56,024 nucleotides of DNA. Source: Candidatus Hydrogenedentota bacterium (lineage in GTDB: Bacteria > Hydrogenedentota > Hydrogenedentia > Hydrogenedentales > CAITNO01). Both the position numbers and the translations under genes were made by a program. This document shows, in pieces, positions 35,098-43,375 of the stretch (position 1 is the stretch's first letter; each line of letters opens with the position of its first letter). The stretch lies in NCBI GenBank assembly GCA_012730045.1, contig JAAYBR010000075.1:1-56024 (forward strand), read 5' to 3'. The notes beneath the pieces were generated by a model. That model was not told the origin of the DNA. It did not search any database and worked only from the letters and a program-made list of their open reading frames with translations.

Positions 35098-37032
35098 TCA
35101 GGGACGCAGTTCGGCCTGCGCGAGGTCGTCCAGCTCGTCCTGAATGCTTTGGGTCACCGGGAACCGGAACCCCGTCTTCGGGTCGAGGTCCAGCTCCAGC
35201 ACTTTCATGGCCACGGGGTGCTGGTCCCGCTTCCACTGGCTCTGCACAAAGCGCCGCCCGAAGTCCGCCGTCCAGGCCCGAAGCTGGGCCGGTGTGTGGT
35301 CCGGGTGCCTGCGGCAGACAATGCGCCAGCAGTCGGCGAGGGAAAGGCGCTTGCGCGCGTAGAGGTACAGGAGGTCGTCCAGAACGGCGTAGGGCATGAG
35401 GTCCTTCTCGTCCTGCTGGTCCGGGGCGAGTTCGGCACTGGGCGGAATGGCCAGCACCTTCGCCAGCGCCTGGATGCCGTCCCGTTTTGCAAGGTGCTCC
35501 AGCAGCTCCGACACGACGGTCTTGGGCACGTTGGCGATGGGGGAGTAGCCGCCCTGGTTGTCGCCGCCCGTGGTGCTGTAGCCCACGGCCGCCTCGCTGA
35601 GGTTGGAGGTGACCAGCAGGAGGCCGCCCGCGCTGTTGCCCCAGTTGAGCATCATCGCCCCGCGCACGCGGGCCTGGAGGTTCTGCCTGGCCATGGGCGT
35701 CACGCGGTCCTCGTCCCCCGCCATTTCCGCCGCCTTGCGCAGCGCAAGGTCGGCCTCGGAGTTGATGCTGACCACTTTGAACGGCACCCCGAGCTCCTCC
35801 GCAAGGGAGCGGGCCGCGTCGAGGGTCGCGCCGCTGCTGAAGGCCTTGTTCGGCAGATAGACCGTGGCCACCCGCCCGGCGAAGCGCGCGGCCTCGGCGC
35901 CGCCCTTGAGGAGCTTGGCGGCGCGCACGGCCATCAGCAGGCACAGCGCGCTGTCGCGGCCGCCGGAAAGGGCGATCAGGAACCGCTCGAATGCGCCGAC
36001 CTTCTCGAAATAGTCGCGCAACCCCAGCGAGAGCGCGTCAAACAGCTCGTCGAGGGCCGCCTCCCTGCCGCAGGGCCGGCTCGCGGGGAGGGCGGGGAAA
36101 TAGAACGCGCGGGGCATCTGCGCGGCATACTCGTCCACCGGTGCCGGCCTGTGGGGAATGTCCGTGCAGTCCACGAGGTGTCCGTTGGCGCAGGTCAGTC
36201 CCTTGACGGCGTCCTGGCGCCAGGTGGTGTTCTCGGCGCGGGCGCGGACCACATCGTCGAGGTCCACCACGCCGGTCGCCAGCGTGTGGTAGTCGGAGGA
36301 GAGGACGGGGCCCTCGCAGACGAGGCCCTCCGGGGTGGCGACCAGGCCGCCGCCGTCGAAGACCATGCGGCTGGAGTCGCAGCCGAGCAGGTTGGCGTAG
36401 GCGTACACCACCTTCAGCGTGTCCGCCGCGCCGAGCACGAGGCGCTTGCGGGCCTCGTTCTTCAGGGGGGTGAAGGGGGAGGCGCTGGGGTTGCAGATGA
36501 CCTCCGCGCCGAGGCGCGCCCGCTCGCGGCCGGGGGAGTCGGAGCTCCACAGGTCCTCGCAGATCTCCGCCGAGACCAGCCCGAAGGGCATGCGGAACAC
36601 GAGGTCCCCGGCGGGCACGCCGTTGATCTCGGTGACGCCGCCCGGCCAGGCGGTCCAGTTGCGGCCCTCGTAGAAGATGCTGTACGTGGGCAGGTACTTC
36701 TTAAGGACCAGCCCGCGGATGCGGCGGTCGCCCACGAGGGCGGCGGCGTTGAAGTTCATCGCCCCGACGCGGACCGGGAGGCCGAAGAAGACGCTGATGC
36801 CCGCGCACTCCTCGGCCAGCTCCGCCAGGGAGGCCCAGCTGCACCGCGCCACGTCGGGCCAGTAGATGCGGTCCTCCAGGCTGTAGCCGGAGATGCACAG
36901 TTCGGGCAGCGCCAGCAGGTGGGTGCCGCAGGCCTTCGCCTGCCTGACGATCTCGCGCAGCCGCCGGGCGTTTCCGGAGAAGTCGCCCACCTTGACCGAA
37001 ACCGAGGCGACGCCGATCTTTACCAATCTCAT
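35098..37032 (-). CDS. nadE: Glutamine-dependent NAD+ synthetase
   Basis: A 644-residue two-domain enzyme that amidates nicotinate adenine dinucleotide to NAD+. The N-terminal nitrilase-type glutaminase has Glu44 (ALPELCISGY), a Lys at 111-112 and Cys158 (SAEICEDLW). The C-terminal synthetase has the pyrophosphate loop ALSGGRDSAL (356-361) and TTGGDNQGGYSPIA. Both active sites look intact, so it can use glutamine. It lies 31 bases after pncB and completes the nicotinamide salvage set (pncA, pncB, nadE) apart from the adenylyltransferase. Confidence 0.95.
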   Translation of the reverse strand: MRLVKIGVASVSVKVGDFSGNARRLREIVRQAKACGTHLLALPELCISGYSLEDRIYWPDVARCSWASLAELAEECAGISVFFGLPVRVGAMNFNAAALVGDRRIRGLVLKKYLPTYSIFYEGRNWTAWPGGVTEINGVPAGDLVFRMPFGLVSAEICEDLWSSDSPGRERARLGAEVICNPSASPFTPLKNEARKRLVLGAADTLKVVYAYANLLGCDSSRMVFDGGGLVATPEGLVCEGPVLSSDYHTLATGVVDLDDVVRARAENTTWRQDAVKGLTCANGHLVDCTDIPHRPAPVDEYAAQMPRAFYFPALPASRPCGREAALDELFDALSLGLRDYFEKVGAFERFLIALSGGRDSALCLLMAVRAAKLLKGGAEAARFAGRVATVYLPNKAFSSGATLDAARSLAEELGVPFKVVSINSEADLALRKAAEMAGDEDRVTPMARQNLQARVRGAMMLNWGNSAGGLLLVTSNLSEAAVGYSTTGGDNQGGYSPIANVPKTVVSELLEHLAKRDGIQALAKVLAIPPSAELAPDQQDEKDLMPYAVLDDLLYLYARKRLSLADCWRIVCRRHPDHTPAQLRAWTADFGRRFVQSQWKRDQHPVAMKVLELDLDPKTGFRFPVTQSIQDELDDLAQAELRP

Positions 37033-37063
37033 CGTGTCCGTGCTCCCGTGCGCGCGCCGGCGG

Positions 37064-38533
37064 TCAGGCCAGTTCCGGATGCGTCATCATGTGCTCTTTG
37101 AGGGCGCCCAGTTTCTCCGAAAGCAGCACCCGGTAGATCTCCGGGTTCCGCAGGCGCTTGTGCTCCTCCGGCAGGGCGGCCATCTCCCGCTGTGCCCGGT
37201 CGCGGGCCGCCTGGTACCCCCCGGCGGGGGCGGTGCGGCGCCCCTCCGAGAAGACGGTCTCCAGCAGCGGCTCGGTCCGCGCCACGCCCTCAATGGCCGC
37301 GGGGAGGTGCGGATTCTTCTGCCGGCGTCCGGCAACGGTGCCGGAGCCCGGCAGACACTCGTCCTCCAACGCGAGCACGTCGCCCAGCGGGCGGCCCTCG
37401 GCGTCAAAACAGCGCAGGATCTGCTTGCGGCCGGGGTCCGTGGCCTTGTCCGCGTTGGAGCTCAGCTTCATGCGCGGCTGCCACCCGCTGTCGGCGTTCA
37501 TAATCGCCGTCAGCTTGTAGACCCCGCCGAGGGCGGGGCAGTCGAAGGCCGTGATGAGGTGGGTGCCCACGCCCCACGCGTTGATCTTCGCGCCCTGGCG
37601 CTTGAGGTCGGCGATGAGATCCTCGTCGAGGTCGTTGGACGCGACGATAAGCGGGTCGTTCAGCCCCGCCTCGGCCATCATGCGGTGCGCCGTCTTGCTG
37701 AGCTTCGCCAGGTCCCCGGAGTCGAGCCGGATGGCCGGGCGCGCGTTCACGCCCTGTTCCCGGAGTTCCCTGAAAACCGTGATGGCGCTGGGAATGCCGC
37801 TTTTCACGGGGTCGTAGGTGTCCACCAGCAGGATGCAGCGGTCCGGGTACTGCCGGGCGAAGGCGCGGAACGCCTCCAGCTCCGACGGGAAGCTCATGAC
37901 CCAGCTGTGGGCGTGGGTGCCCGCCACGGGGACGCCGTACACCTTGCCCGCGAGGACGTTGGACGTCGAGGCGCAGCCGCCAATGCAGGCGGCGCGCGCG
38001 CCGAGCACCCCGCCGTCGGGGCCGTGGGCGCGGCGCAGGCCGAACTCCATGACCGGCTCGCCCCCGGCCGCCTGGCACACCCGCGCCGCCTTGGTGGCGA
38101 TGAGGGTGGGGTAGTTCATGAAGTTGAGGAGGGCCGTCTCAAGCAGCTGGGCCTCCAGGATGTTTCCCTCCACCTGGACGACGGGCTCAAAGGGGAAGGC
38201 CAGCGTGCCCTCGGGCAGGGCGCGCACCGCGCACTGCGGGGAGAACGCGCCGAGGTACTCCAGGAAGTCGTCGCCGAACACGCCCAGCGAGCGCAGATAC
38301 GCGATGTCCGAGTCCGTGAAGCGGAGGTGTTCGAGAAAGTCGAGGAAGACTTCGAGGCCGGCGGTCACCGCGAACCCCGTGTGGGGGGGCAGCGCGCGGA
38401 AGAAGTAGTCGAAACTCACCCGCTGGCCCGTGCGCCCCTCGCGCCACTGGCCGGCCATCATGGTCAGCTGGTAGAAATCCGTGAGGAGGGCCGTGCCCTC
38501 GCGCCGGAACCATCCCGCGGAGGGGTCGTTCAT
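37064..38533 (-). CDS. pncB: Nicotinate phosphoribosyltransferase
   Basis: A 489-residue enzyme that makes nicotinate mononucleotide from nicotinate and PRPP. Typical stretches are LLTDFYQLTMMAG, FPFEPVVQVEGNILEAQLLE, FGLRRAHGPDGG, GTHAHSWVMSF, IRLDSGDLA and VASNDLDE. The open frame continues upstream through pncA in another frame, but the ATG at 38533 overlaps the pncA stop (ATGA) and gives the normal N-terminus. pncA and pncB are thus translationally coupled. Confidence 0.94.
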   Translation of the reverse strand: MNDPSAGWFRREGTALLTDFYQLTMMAGQWREGRTGQRVSFDYFFRALPPHTGFAVTAGLEVFLDFLEHLRFTDSDIAYLRSLGVFGDDFLEYLGAFSPQCAVRALPEGTLAFPFEPVVQVEGNILEAQLLETALLNFMNYPTLIATKAARVCQAAGGEPVMEFGLRRAHGPDGGVLGARAACIGGCASTSNVLAGKVYGVPVAGTHAHSWVMSFPSELEAFRAFARQYPDRCILLVDTYDPVKSGIPSAITVFRELREQGVNARPAIRLDSGDLAKLSKTAHRMMAEAGLNDPLIVASNDLDEDLIADLKRQGAKINAWGVGTHLITAFDCPALGGVYKLTAIMNADSGWQPRMKLSSNADKATDPGRKQILRCFDAEGRPLGDVLALEDECLPGSGTVAGRRQKNPHLPAAIEGVARTEPLLETVFSEGRRTAPAGGYQAARDRAQREMAALPEEHKRLRNPEIYRVLLSEKLGALKEHMMTHPELA

Positions 38534-39099
38534 AGCAGGTCTTCCGTCACCGGCAGGTCCACGCCCGCCGCCGTGAGTTCCGCAAACACCGCGTCGGACT
38601 GGTCCGGGTTCACCGCCTGCACCGCGTCCCGCACCACCGCCGCGGAGAATCCGAGGCGCACCGCGTCGAGGGCCGTGGACCGCACGCAGTAGTCCAGTGT
38701 CAGACCCGCCACGTACACCCGGGTCACGCCGCGCCTGCGCAGCTCGTCGGCCAGGCGGGTTCCCTCGAAGGCGCTGTACGCCTCGCTGCCGGGATCGTCG
38801 CCCTTGTTGATGAAGATGGCGTCCAGCGGCACGCGCAGGTCGCCGCGGAACTCCGCGCCGGGCGTGTCCTGCACGCAGTGGACGGGCCAGCTCCCATCGC
38901 GGAACTCCGGCGGGAACCCGAAACTGCAGTGGTCGGAGGGGTGCCAGTCGCGGGTGAAGGTCACATGGCGGAACTTGTCCACCAGCCGGTTGATGGGGCC
39001 GACCACCGTTTCGCCCCGGGGCACGGCCAGCGCGCCGCCCGTGCAAAAGTCGTTCTGAACGTCCACCACCAGCAAAGCGTCTGTCTCGAGGGGTTTCAA
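38530..39099 (-). CDS. pncA: Nicotinamidase
   Basis: A 189-residue cysteine hydrolase that deamidates nicotinamide to nicotinate. The Asp-Lys-Cys triad is present: Asp13 in VVDVQNDF, Lys99 in INKGDD and Cys138 in DYCV. The metal ligands lie in DWHPSDH (Asp51, His53, His57). The TTG start overlaps the stop of the NUDIX gene (TTGA) and has AGGAG eight bases upstream. It feeds pncB directly. Confidence 0.94.
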   Translation of the reverse strand: MKPLETDALLVVDVQNDFCTGGALAVPRGETVVGPINRLVDKFRHVTFTRDWHPSDHCSFGFPPEFRDGSWPVHCVQDTPGAEFRGDLRVPLDAIFINKGDDPGSEAYSAFEGTRLADELRRRGVTRVYVAGLTLDYCVRSTALDAVRLGFSAAVVRDAVQAVNPDQSDAVFAELTAAGVDLPVTEDLL

Positions 39100-39554
39100 A
39101 TCTGGGGCTCCTCACTGCGGCATGCAAGGGCATACTCTACAATTTTGAGATGGTCGAACGCCAGCGGAGGGAGCGTGTCCACGGGAAACCACGCCGCCTC
39201 ACGGGCGTCGTCGCCCCCGCGAACCCGGGCCTCCGGAGGGGCTTCGCCGGTGTAGACAACCGAGATGGTGTGGCCGCGCGGGTCGCGGCCCGGGTCGCCG
39301 AAGGCGTGCAGCTGGCGCAGCGCCACGCCCTCCAACCCCGTTTCTTCCGCCAGTTCCCGGGCCGCCGCCGTTTCGAGGGGCTCGTGCTCCTCCACAAACC
39401 CGCCCGGCAGGGCCCAGCGCCCGGCGAAGGGGGCCCGGTCCCGGCGGATCAGCAGAATCTCCGGGCACCCCCCCGCTCCCGGGCGGAACACCACCGCGTC
39501 CACCGTGACGTTGGGCCGGGGCCAGGAATAGGTGTGCGTTTTTCGTTTCTCCAT
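39096..39554 (-). CDS. NUDIX hydrolase
   Basis: A 152-residue protein with the NUDIX box GGFVEEHEPLETAAARELAEETGLE (39377-39451 on the minus strand), which fits GX5EX7REUXEEXGU. PRPNVTVDAVVF and ALPGGF precede it. Proteins of this kind at the head of NAD operons include ADP-ribose pyrophosphatase and the NrtR-related group, but no HTH domain is present here. The ATG at 39554 has no Shine-Dalgarno sequence, and a TATACT -10 ends six bases before it, so the mRNA may be leaderless. It overlaps pncA by 4 nt. Confidence 0.88.
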   Translation of the reverse strand: MEKRKTHTYSWPRPNVTVDAVVFRPGAGGCPEILLIRRDRAPFAGRWALPGGFVEEHEPLETAAARELAEETGLEGVALRQLHAFGDPGRDPRGHTISVVYTGEAPPEARVRGGDDAREAAWFPVDTLPPLAFDHLKIVEYALACRSEEPQI

Positions 39555-39666
39555 GCGGATAGTATAGGACATTGGCGGCGCGCGGCGGCCGGCTGTCACC
39601 GGAAACCGTTCCGGTGGGTCAGAAAGGGGGGCGGGAAACGGACCGAACCCGTTGACGGAGGCTTGC

Positions 39667-41373
39667 ATGGTCGGAGCGTTGTTGCTGTGTGTCGTTGCGC
39701 TGGGAAACGGCGCCCTGACGCCGTTGGATCCCCCGAAAGCCGGGGGCTGGACGGAATTCGAGGTTGGCGGCGTGGAGGCGGGGGAGCAGAACCCCTGCGA
39801 TCCGGACCAAATTGCCGTTGACGTGGTGTTTTCCCCTGAAGGCGCGCCGACGCTGCGTGTGCCCGCGTTCTGGATGCGGATGGGCGAGAATCCCGGCAGT
39901 TGGCGGGTGCGGTGGCAGGCCGAGTCGCCGGGACGGGTGGCGTACACGGTCCACGCCGGCCTGGATGGGGCGGCCTCGGCCACTGTCGGCACCGGGGAGT
40001 TCACGGTGGCCTCCGGAGAGCGTCCGGCGATGCGGCGCGTCCGGGTGGAGCCCACGAAGAGGCGCTGGTTCCAGCGGGACGACGGCACCCCGCTGGTCCT
40101 GCTGGGGGCCAATGTGTGCTGGGGGCGGCTGGAGGACTACGAGACCTGGCTGGACGGCATGGCCGCCGCCCGCATGAACTGCACGCGCCTCTGGATGTGC
40201 CCCTTCGGCTTCGGGATTGAGGACCGGCCCGGCTCCCGGCTGAACTACGATCAGGACAGGGCGACGGCACTGGACGCGGTGCTGCGCTTGGCTGCGGCGC
40301 GGGGCATTTATGTCATGCTCTGTCTGGATTTCCACGGCATCTTCCAGGATGCCCCCGACATGTGGGGCGGCAACGACTTCTGGCCCTCGCACCCGTACAA
40401 TGCCGCAAACGGGGGGCCGTGCGAAGAGCAGAACGACTTTTTCACCCACCCGGAGGCGCGGGCGCTCTACCAGAAGCGGCTCCGGTACATCGTGGCGCGG
40501 TGGGGGGCCTCTCCGGCGGTTTTCGCCTGGGAGTTCTTCAACGAGTACGACAATGTCTTCCCCAAGCTGCGGCGGCCCGACGTGATCCAGTGGCACGGGG
40601 ACATGGCGGCGTTTCTCAAGAGGACAGACCCCTGGCCGCGGCCGGTGACCACCAGCCTCACCGGGTCGTTGGAGGACCAGGGCCTGTGGGCGTTGCCCGG
40701 ACTGGACATTGCCCAGTACCACCTGTATCTGGGCGAAAAGAGCGCCCCCGCGGGGCTGCGAATCCGGGAGATCGTGCGGCGGTTTCATGAGCGGTACGAC
40801 AAACCCATGCTTTTCGGAGAGTACGGCGTGAGCTTCCGCGGACCGGGCACGGAGGAGGATCCGCTTCTGCGTGGCGTCCGGCAGGGGGTATGGAGCGCGC
40901 TGCTTTCGGGCAGCGCGGGCACCGTGTTTCCGTGGTGGTGGAACCATCTTCACCCGCGCGGGGGATGGGGGACATGGGCGGCCCTCGCCCGTTTCCTGGA
41001 GGGGACCGGGGTGGGCGGCCCCGGCTGGGCACCGGTGGAGGGGGCCACGGCGGTCATCGTGGGGCCGGACGGAACGCCGGGGGCGCCATGTGACGTGTTC
41101 GCCCTGGCCAACGGCGCAAGCGCCTTGGCGTATGTGGTGGACCCCGCCTGCCACTATCCGAACGGGGCGACGGCAACAGATCCGGCACCGGTGCGCGCGC
41201 GGCTGTCGCTGCCCATGACGCCCGCGCCCGGCGCGGTGAGGGTGGAGGTATGGGACCCTGTGAAAGGGGAGAGGGTGTCCGGCATCTCCCTGCCGCGCGG
41301 CCCGGAAACGTTGGAGGTGCTGCTGCCCTTCGCCGTGGACTGCGCGGTGCGCGCGCTTCCATCCGACGAATGA
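39667..41373 (+). CDS. Secreted GH5-like glycoside hydrolase with DUF5060-type N-terminal domain
   Basis: A 568-residue protein with a short hydrophobic signal-like N-terminus (MVGALLLCVVALGNGA). A beta-sandwich (about 22-118) with FEVGG and RVRWQAESPGRVAYTV precedes a TIM barrel. The catalytic acids are Glu293 in WEFFNEYDNV and Glu385 in LFGEYGV, the clan GH-A pattern. A C-terminal beta domain ends the protein. GGAGG lies five bases before the ATG at 39667. The substrate is unknown. It is divergent from the NUDIX gene; the gap holds an 8-bp perfect hairpin at 39597-39616 (CACCGGAA/TTCCGGTG). Confidence 0.78.
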   Translation: MVGALLLCVVALGNGALTPLDPPKAGGWTEFEVGGVEAGEQNPCDPDQIAVDVVFSPEGAPTLRVPAFWMRMGENPGSWRVRWQAESPGRVAYTVHAGLDGAASATVGTGEFTVASGERPAMRRVRVEPTKRRWFQRDDGTPLVLLGANVCWGRLEDYETWLDGMAAARMNCTRLWMCPFGFGIEDRPGSRLNYDQDRATALDAVLRLAAARGIYVMLCLDFHGIFQDAPDMWGGNDFWPSHPYNAANGGPCEEQNDFFTHPEARALYQKRLRYIVARWGASPAVFAWEFFNEYDNVFPKLRRPDVIQWHGDMAAFLKRTDPWPRPVTTSLTGSLEDQGLWALPGLDIAQYHLYLGEKSAPAGLRIREIVRRFHERYDKPMLFGEYGVSFRGPGTEEDPLLRGVRQGVWSALLSGSAGTVFPWWWNHLHPRGGWGTWAALARFLEGTGVGGPGWAPVEGATAVIVGPDGTPGAPCDVFALANGASALAYVVDPACHYPNGATATDPAPVRARLSLPMTPAPGAVRVEVWDPVKGERVSGISLPRGPETLEVLLPFAVDCAVRALPSDE

Positions 41374-41389
41374 ACGGGCCGCAGTGCAG

Positions 41390-41419
41390 TTGCACAAATG
41401 GGGGCTTTTCGGGTATGAT
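41390..41419 (+). promoter_or_regulatory. Promoter of the tRNA-Leu gene
   Basis: TTGCAC, 18-base spacer, TATGAT, with the -10 ending 19 bases before the tRNA. It belongs to the chromosome, outside the mobile element's left repeat, so it was the promoter of the original tRNA unit. Confidence 0.75.
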
Positions 41420-41437
41420 AGCGGGTGTCAACCCCCG

Positions 41438-41527
41438 TGCCCGGGTGGTGGAATTGGCAGACACGCTAGACTAAGGATCTAGTCCCTCACGGGGTGCGAG
41501 TTCAAGTCTCGCCTCGGGCACCATTTC
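41438..41527 (+). repeat. attL: 90-bp direct repeat containing tRNA-Leu
   Basis: The 90 bases from TGCCCGGG to CCATTTC are identical to 48846-48935. Identity stops sharply at both ends (preceded by CCG here and TTA there; followed by TTA here and AGA there). This is the left attachment site of the integrated element. Confidence 0.92.
41439..41523 (+). tRNA. tRNA-Leu (anticodon AAG), left copy
   Basis: 85 nt with encoded CCA. The acceptor stem is GCCCGGG/CTCGGGC (one G-U pair) and the D stem GTG/CAC. The anticodon stem is CTAGA/TCTAG with loop CTAAGGA. A long variable arm (CCC-TCAC-GGG) marks a class II tRNA, and the T arm is GCGAG-TTCAAGT-CTCGC. Anticodon positions 34-36 read AAG (codons CUU and, if A34 is deaminated to inosine, CUC/CUA). 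It is identical to the copy at 48847 and forms the left end of the mobile element. Confidence 0.95.
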
Positions 41528-41648
41528 TTATCCCCCCACAGCGTAACGGTTTACAGCTCTTTCACGTTGCGCGGTACTCTCCCCCCTGTTCTACTCCCAG
41601 TAGCCAATAATGCCCAAGAATCGCGCCACAACGCGAAAGGGAAAAGGC

Positions 41649-42662
41649 ATGTTGACTCTATTCAGGCGGGGCGGGGCGTGGTGGTTTCGTCTGCGGCTTT
41701 CAAGCGGCCTCGACATGCGCCGCAGTACCGGGGAAGGGGACAAGGGAAGGGCGGAGCTTGCGGCCTTGCGCATTGTCGCGGGGCTGGAACAGGACGGCCT
41801 CCGGCCCGCGCGCCGTCCCGGCGTCTCCCTCTCCCAGTTGGAGGCAAGGCACGCGGAATGGGCGGCAACGCGCCACACCCCAAAAAGTAGACTGCGGACG
41901 GGATACGCATTTCTTGCCTTGTCCCGGTTCATGCGCGCGGACGTGCTTCCCGCAGACCGTGACGCGCAAGACTTCATTTCAGCACGGGCGCGGGACGTGT
42001 CCCCCATTACCGCAAACGGCGACTTGCGCACCCTGCGGGCCGCGTTCAATGTGGCGGTTTCCTGCGGCTGGATAGCGGAGAATCCTTTCCAGAAGGTAAA
42101 GGCAATCCGAGTCCCCAAGACAGAGCGCGCAACGCTTGACGCCGGGGGCCTCCGGGCGGTTCTGGACATGGCGCGGGACATGGGCGGGGACATGGACATT
42201 GCGGTCCACCTCGCGGGCCTCGCGGGCCTCCGGGCCGGGGAAGTGGCGGCGGCGTCCTGGGATTGGTTCGACTTCACCGCCGGGACAATAACCGTCCGTT
42301 GTGATTCCAGATTCACGCCGAAGGGGAAACGCTCGCGGACGGTCCCCTTGCACCCGGAGCTTGTCGCCTGTCTCCTGCGGCATAGGCGCGACTTGGGCCG
42401 CGTGCTCCGGGCGGAGTCCGTCCCCCGGAAGCCTTGGAAGCTCATACAGGACACCCTCGCGCCCGGTGTGTGCTTTCACGGCCTCCGGCACAGTTGCGCC
42501 TCGTTATGGGCGGCAAACGGCGTCCCGCCTTTCCTGATACAGGCATGGCTTGGGCACAGCTCTATCAGCACAACGGAGGGATATGTGCATTGCGCGGCGA
42601 TTGTTGACCCGCGTTTCAGTTTCGGATTGCCGGAAGCTCCGGCGCAACGCGAAAGGGCATGA
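41649..42662 (+). CDS. Tyrosine-type site-specific integrase
   Basis: A 337-residue tyrosine recombinase that catalyses integration and excision at the tRNA-Leu site. The catalytic residues are Arg195 (AGLRAGEV), His276 and Arg279 (HGLRH), His302 (WLGHSS) and Tyr311 (TTEGYVH), plus a Lys near 225. A short arm-binding-like N-terminus (LFRRGGAWWFRLR) and a SAM-like core domain (about 60-150) precede it. The ATG at 41649 has AAAGGG seven bases upstream; an ATG at 41610 lacks such a site. It lies 121 bases from the left repeat. A 66-residue gene follows after one base. Confidence 0.95.
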   Translation: MLTLFRRGGAWWFRLRLSSGLDMRRSTGEGDKGRAELAALRIVAGLEQDGLRPARRPGVSLSQLEARHAEWAATRHTPKSRLRTGYAFLALSRFMRADVLPADRDAQDFISARARDVSPITANGDLRTLRAAFNVAVSCGWIAENPFQKVKAIRVPKTERATLDAGGLRAVLDMARDMGGDMDIAVHLAGLAGLRAGEVAAASWDWFDFTAGTITVRCDSRFTPKGKRSRTVPLHPELVACLLRHRRDLGRVLRAESVPRKPWKLIQDTLAPGVCFHGLRHSCASLWAANGVPPFLIQAWLGHSSISTTEGYVHCAAIVDPRFSFGLPEAPAQRERA

Positions 42663-42663
42663 C

Positions 42664-42864
42664 ATGGACAAGGCAAGGTTTCAAGAAATGGCGGAAGTGA
42701 CGGGGATTTTCAACGGGGACAGCCTAACAATTGAAGAGGTGCGGGCGTACCTCACAACGGACAACATGTCCGCCATGTTTCCCGGGGAGCCGCCCCGCTA
42801 CACGGAGGCGGAGCTTGCAGGGTTCGCGGCGGAGGTTGTCCGCGCGTGGTGTGTGATAGAATAG
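42664..42864 (+). CDS. Hypothetical 66-residue element protein
   Basis: A small acidic protein (MDKARFQEMAEVTGIF at the start, then TIEEVRAYLTTDNM) with helical character and no recognised domain. It begins one base after the integrase stop with AAAGGG upstream, so it is translated with the integrase. It is followed by a strong hairpin terminator. It could be a regulator of recombination, but nothing in the sequence proves this. Confidence 0.65.
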   Translation: MDKARFQEMAEVTGIFNGDSLTIEEVRAYLTTDNMSAMFPGEPPRYTEAELAGFAAEVVRAWCVIE

Positions 42865-42900
42865 CAGCACCCGCAGGCAGGCCCCCACTTGCACGCGGGA

Positions 42901-42936
42901 AAGGGCGCGGGGTTTGTCAAATGTCCCCGCGCCCTT
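42901..42936 (+). terminator. Terminator of the integrase transcript
   Basis: A perfect 12-bp stem (AAGGGCGCGGGG/CCCCGCGCCCTT) with a 12-nt loop, 36 bases after the stop at 42864. No long U-tract follows (TTGCTA), so it may act in both directions between the two convergent units of the element. Confidence 0.65.
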
Positions 42937-43010
42937 GCTACGTCTGGACGTGTCCACACCACACCCGGCCACCGTTCGGCCCGTGGCGGGCCTGTACGGC
43001 GGCGCAATCG

Positions 43011-43328
43011 CTACCCCTTGCGCCTGATGCTGGGCGTCGCCATTTCTCGCGGTTCTGGCCTGACGCCGTGCGCCTCCAAGTATCCAACGGTCGTATCCGT
43101 CCGCCTAGTCCGCGCGGGGTTGTGTCGCGTTACCTTTACACGCCGTTCCGGTTCCGGTGGCGGCACCTCCCGGAGCACCTCGGCGTTGAACACCTTCCCG
43201 CAGGACAGGCACCGCCTAAATCCCGGTTTGTCATTGACTGCGGCACTGTGCCATGATCCGCAGAAGCACTTGCGCCGGGGGGCCATGCGGACACCCTCGG
43301 CGGTGACGGACTCGGAAGTTTTCAGCAT
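43011..43328 (-). CDS. Small Cys-rich putative zinc-finger protein
   Basis: A 105-residue basic protein. KCFCGSWH near residue 20 and RRCLSCGKVF near residue 40 give two metal-binding pairs (Cys-x-Cys and Cys-x2-Cys) with a His, resembling a zinc ribbon. The C-terminal half is Arg/Pro-rich. The ATG at 43328 has AAGGGG eight bases upstream; the open frame extends further but covers the operator palindrome at 43342-43357. It is the last gene of the element's minus-strand set and is convergent with the integrase unit. Confidence 0.6.
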   Translation of the reverse strand: MLKTSESVTAEGVRMAPRRKCFCGSWHSAAVNDKPGFRRCLSCGKVFNAEVLREVPPPEPERRVKVTRHNPARTRRTDTTVGYLEAHGVRPEPREMATPSIRRKG

Positions 43329-43341
43329 GGGATTACCCCTT

Positions 43342-43357
43342 GTAAAGTGCGCCTTAC
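43342..43357. promoter_or_regulatory. Operator-like palindrome (copy 2)
   Basis: GTAAAGTGCGCCTTAC matches 14 of 16 positions of the perfect palindrome at 48647-48662 in the same element. It lies 14 bases upstream of the zinc-finger gene's ATG, overlapping where a repressor would block expression. Confidence 0.5.
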
Positions 43358-43375
43358 ACAATGGCGGCGCGGTTA

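Noticed and set aside
37064-39133. A single 689-codon frame spanning pncB and pncA as a fusion
   Set aside because: Only the pncB part is protein-like. The upstream part overlaps pncA in another frame, and pncB starts at an ATG that overlaps the pncA stop.
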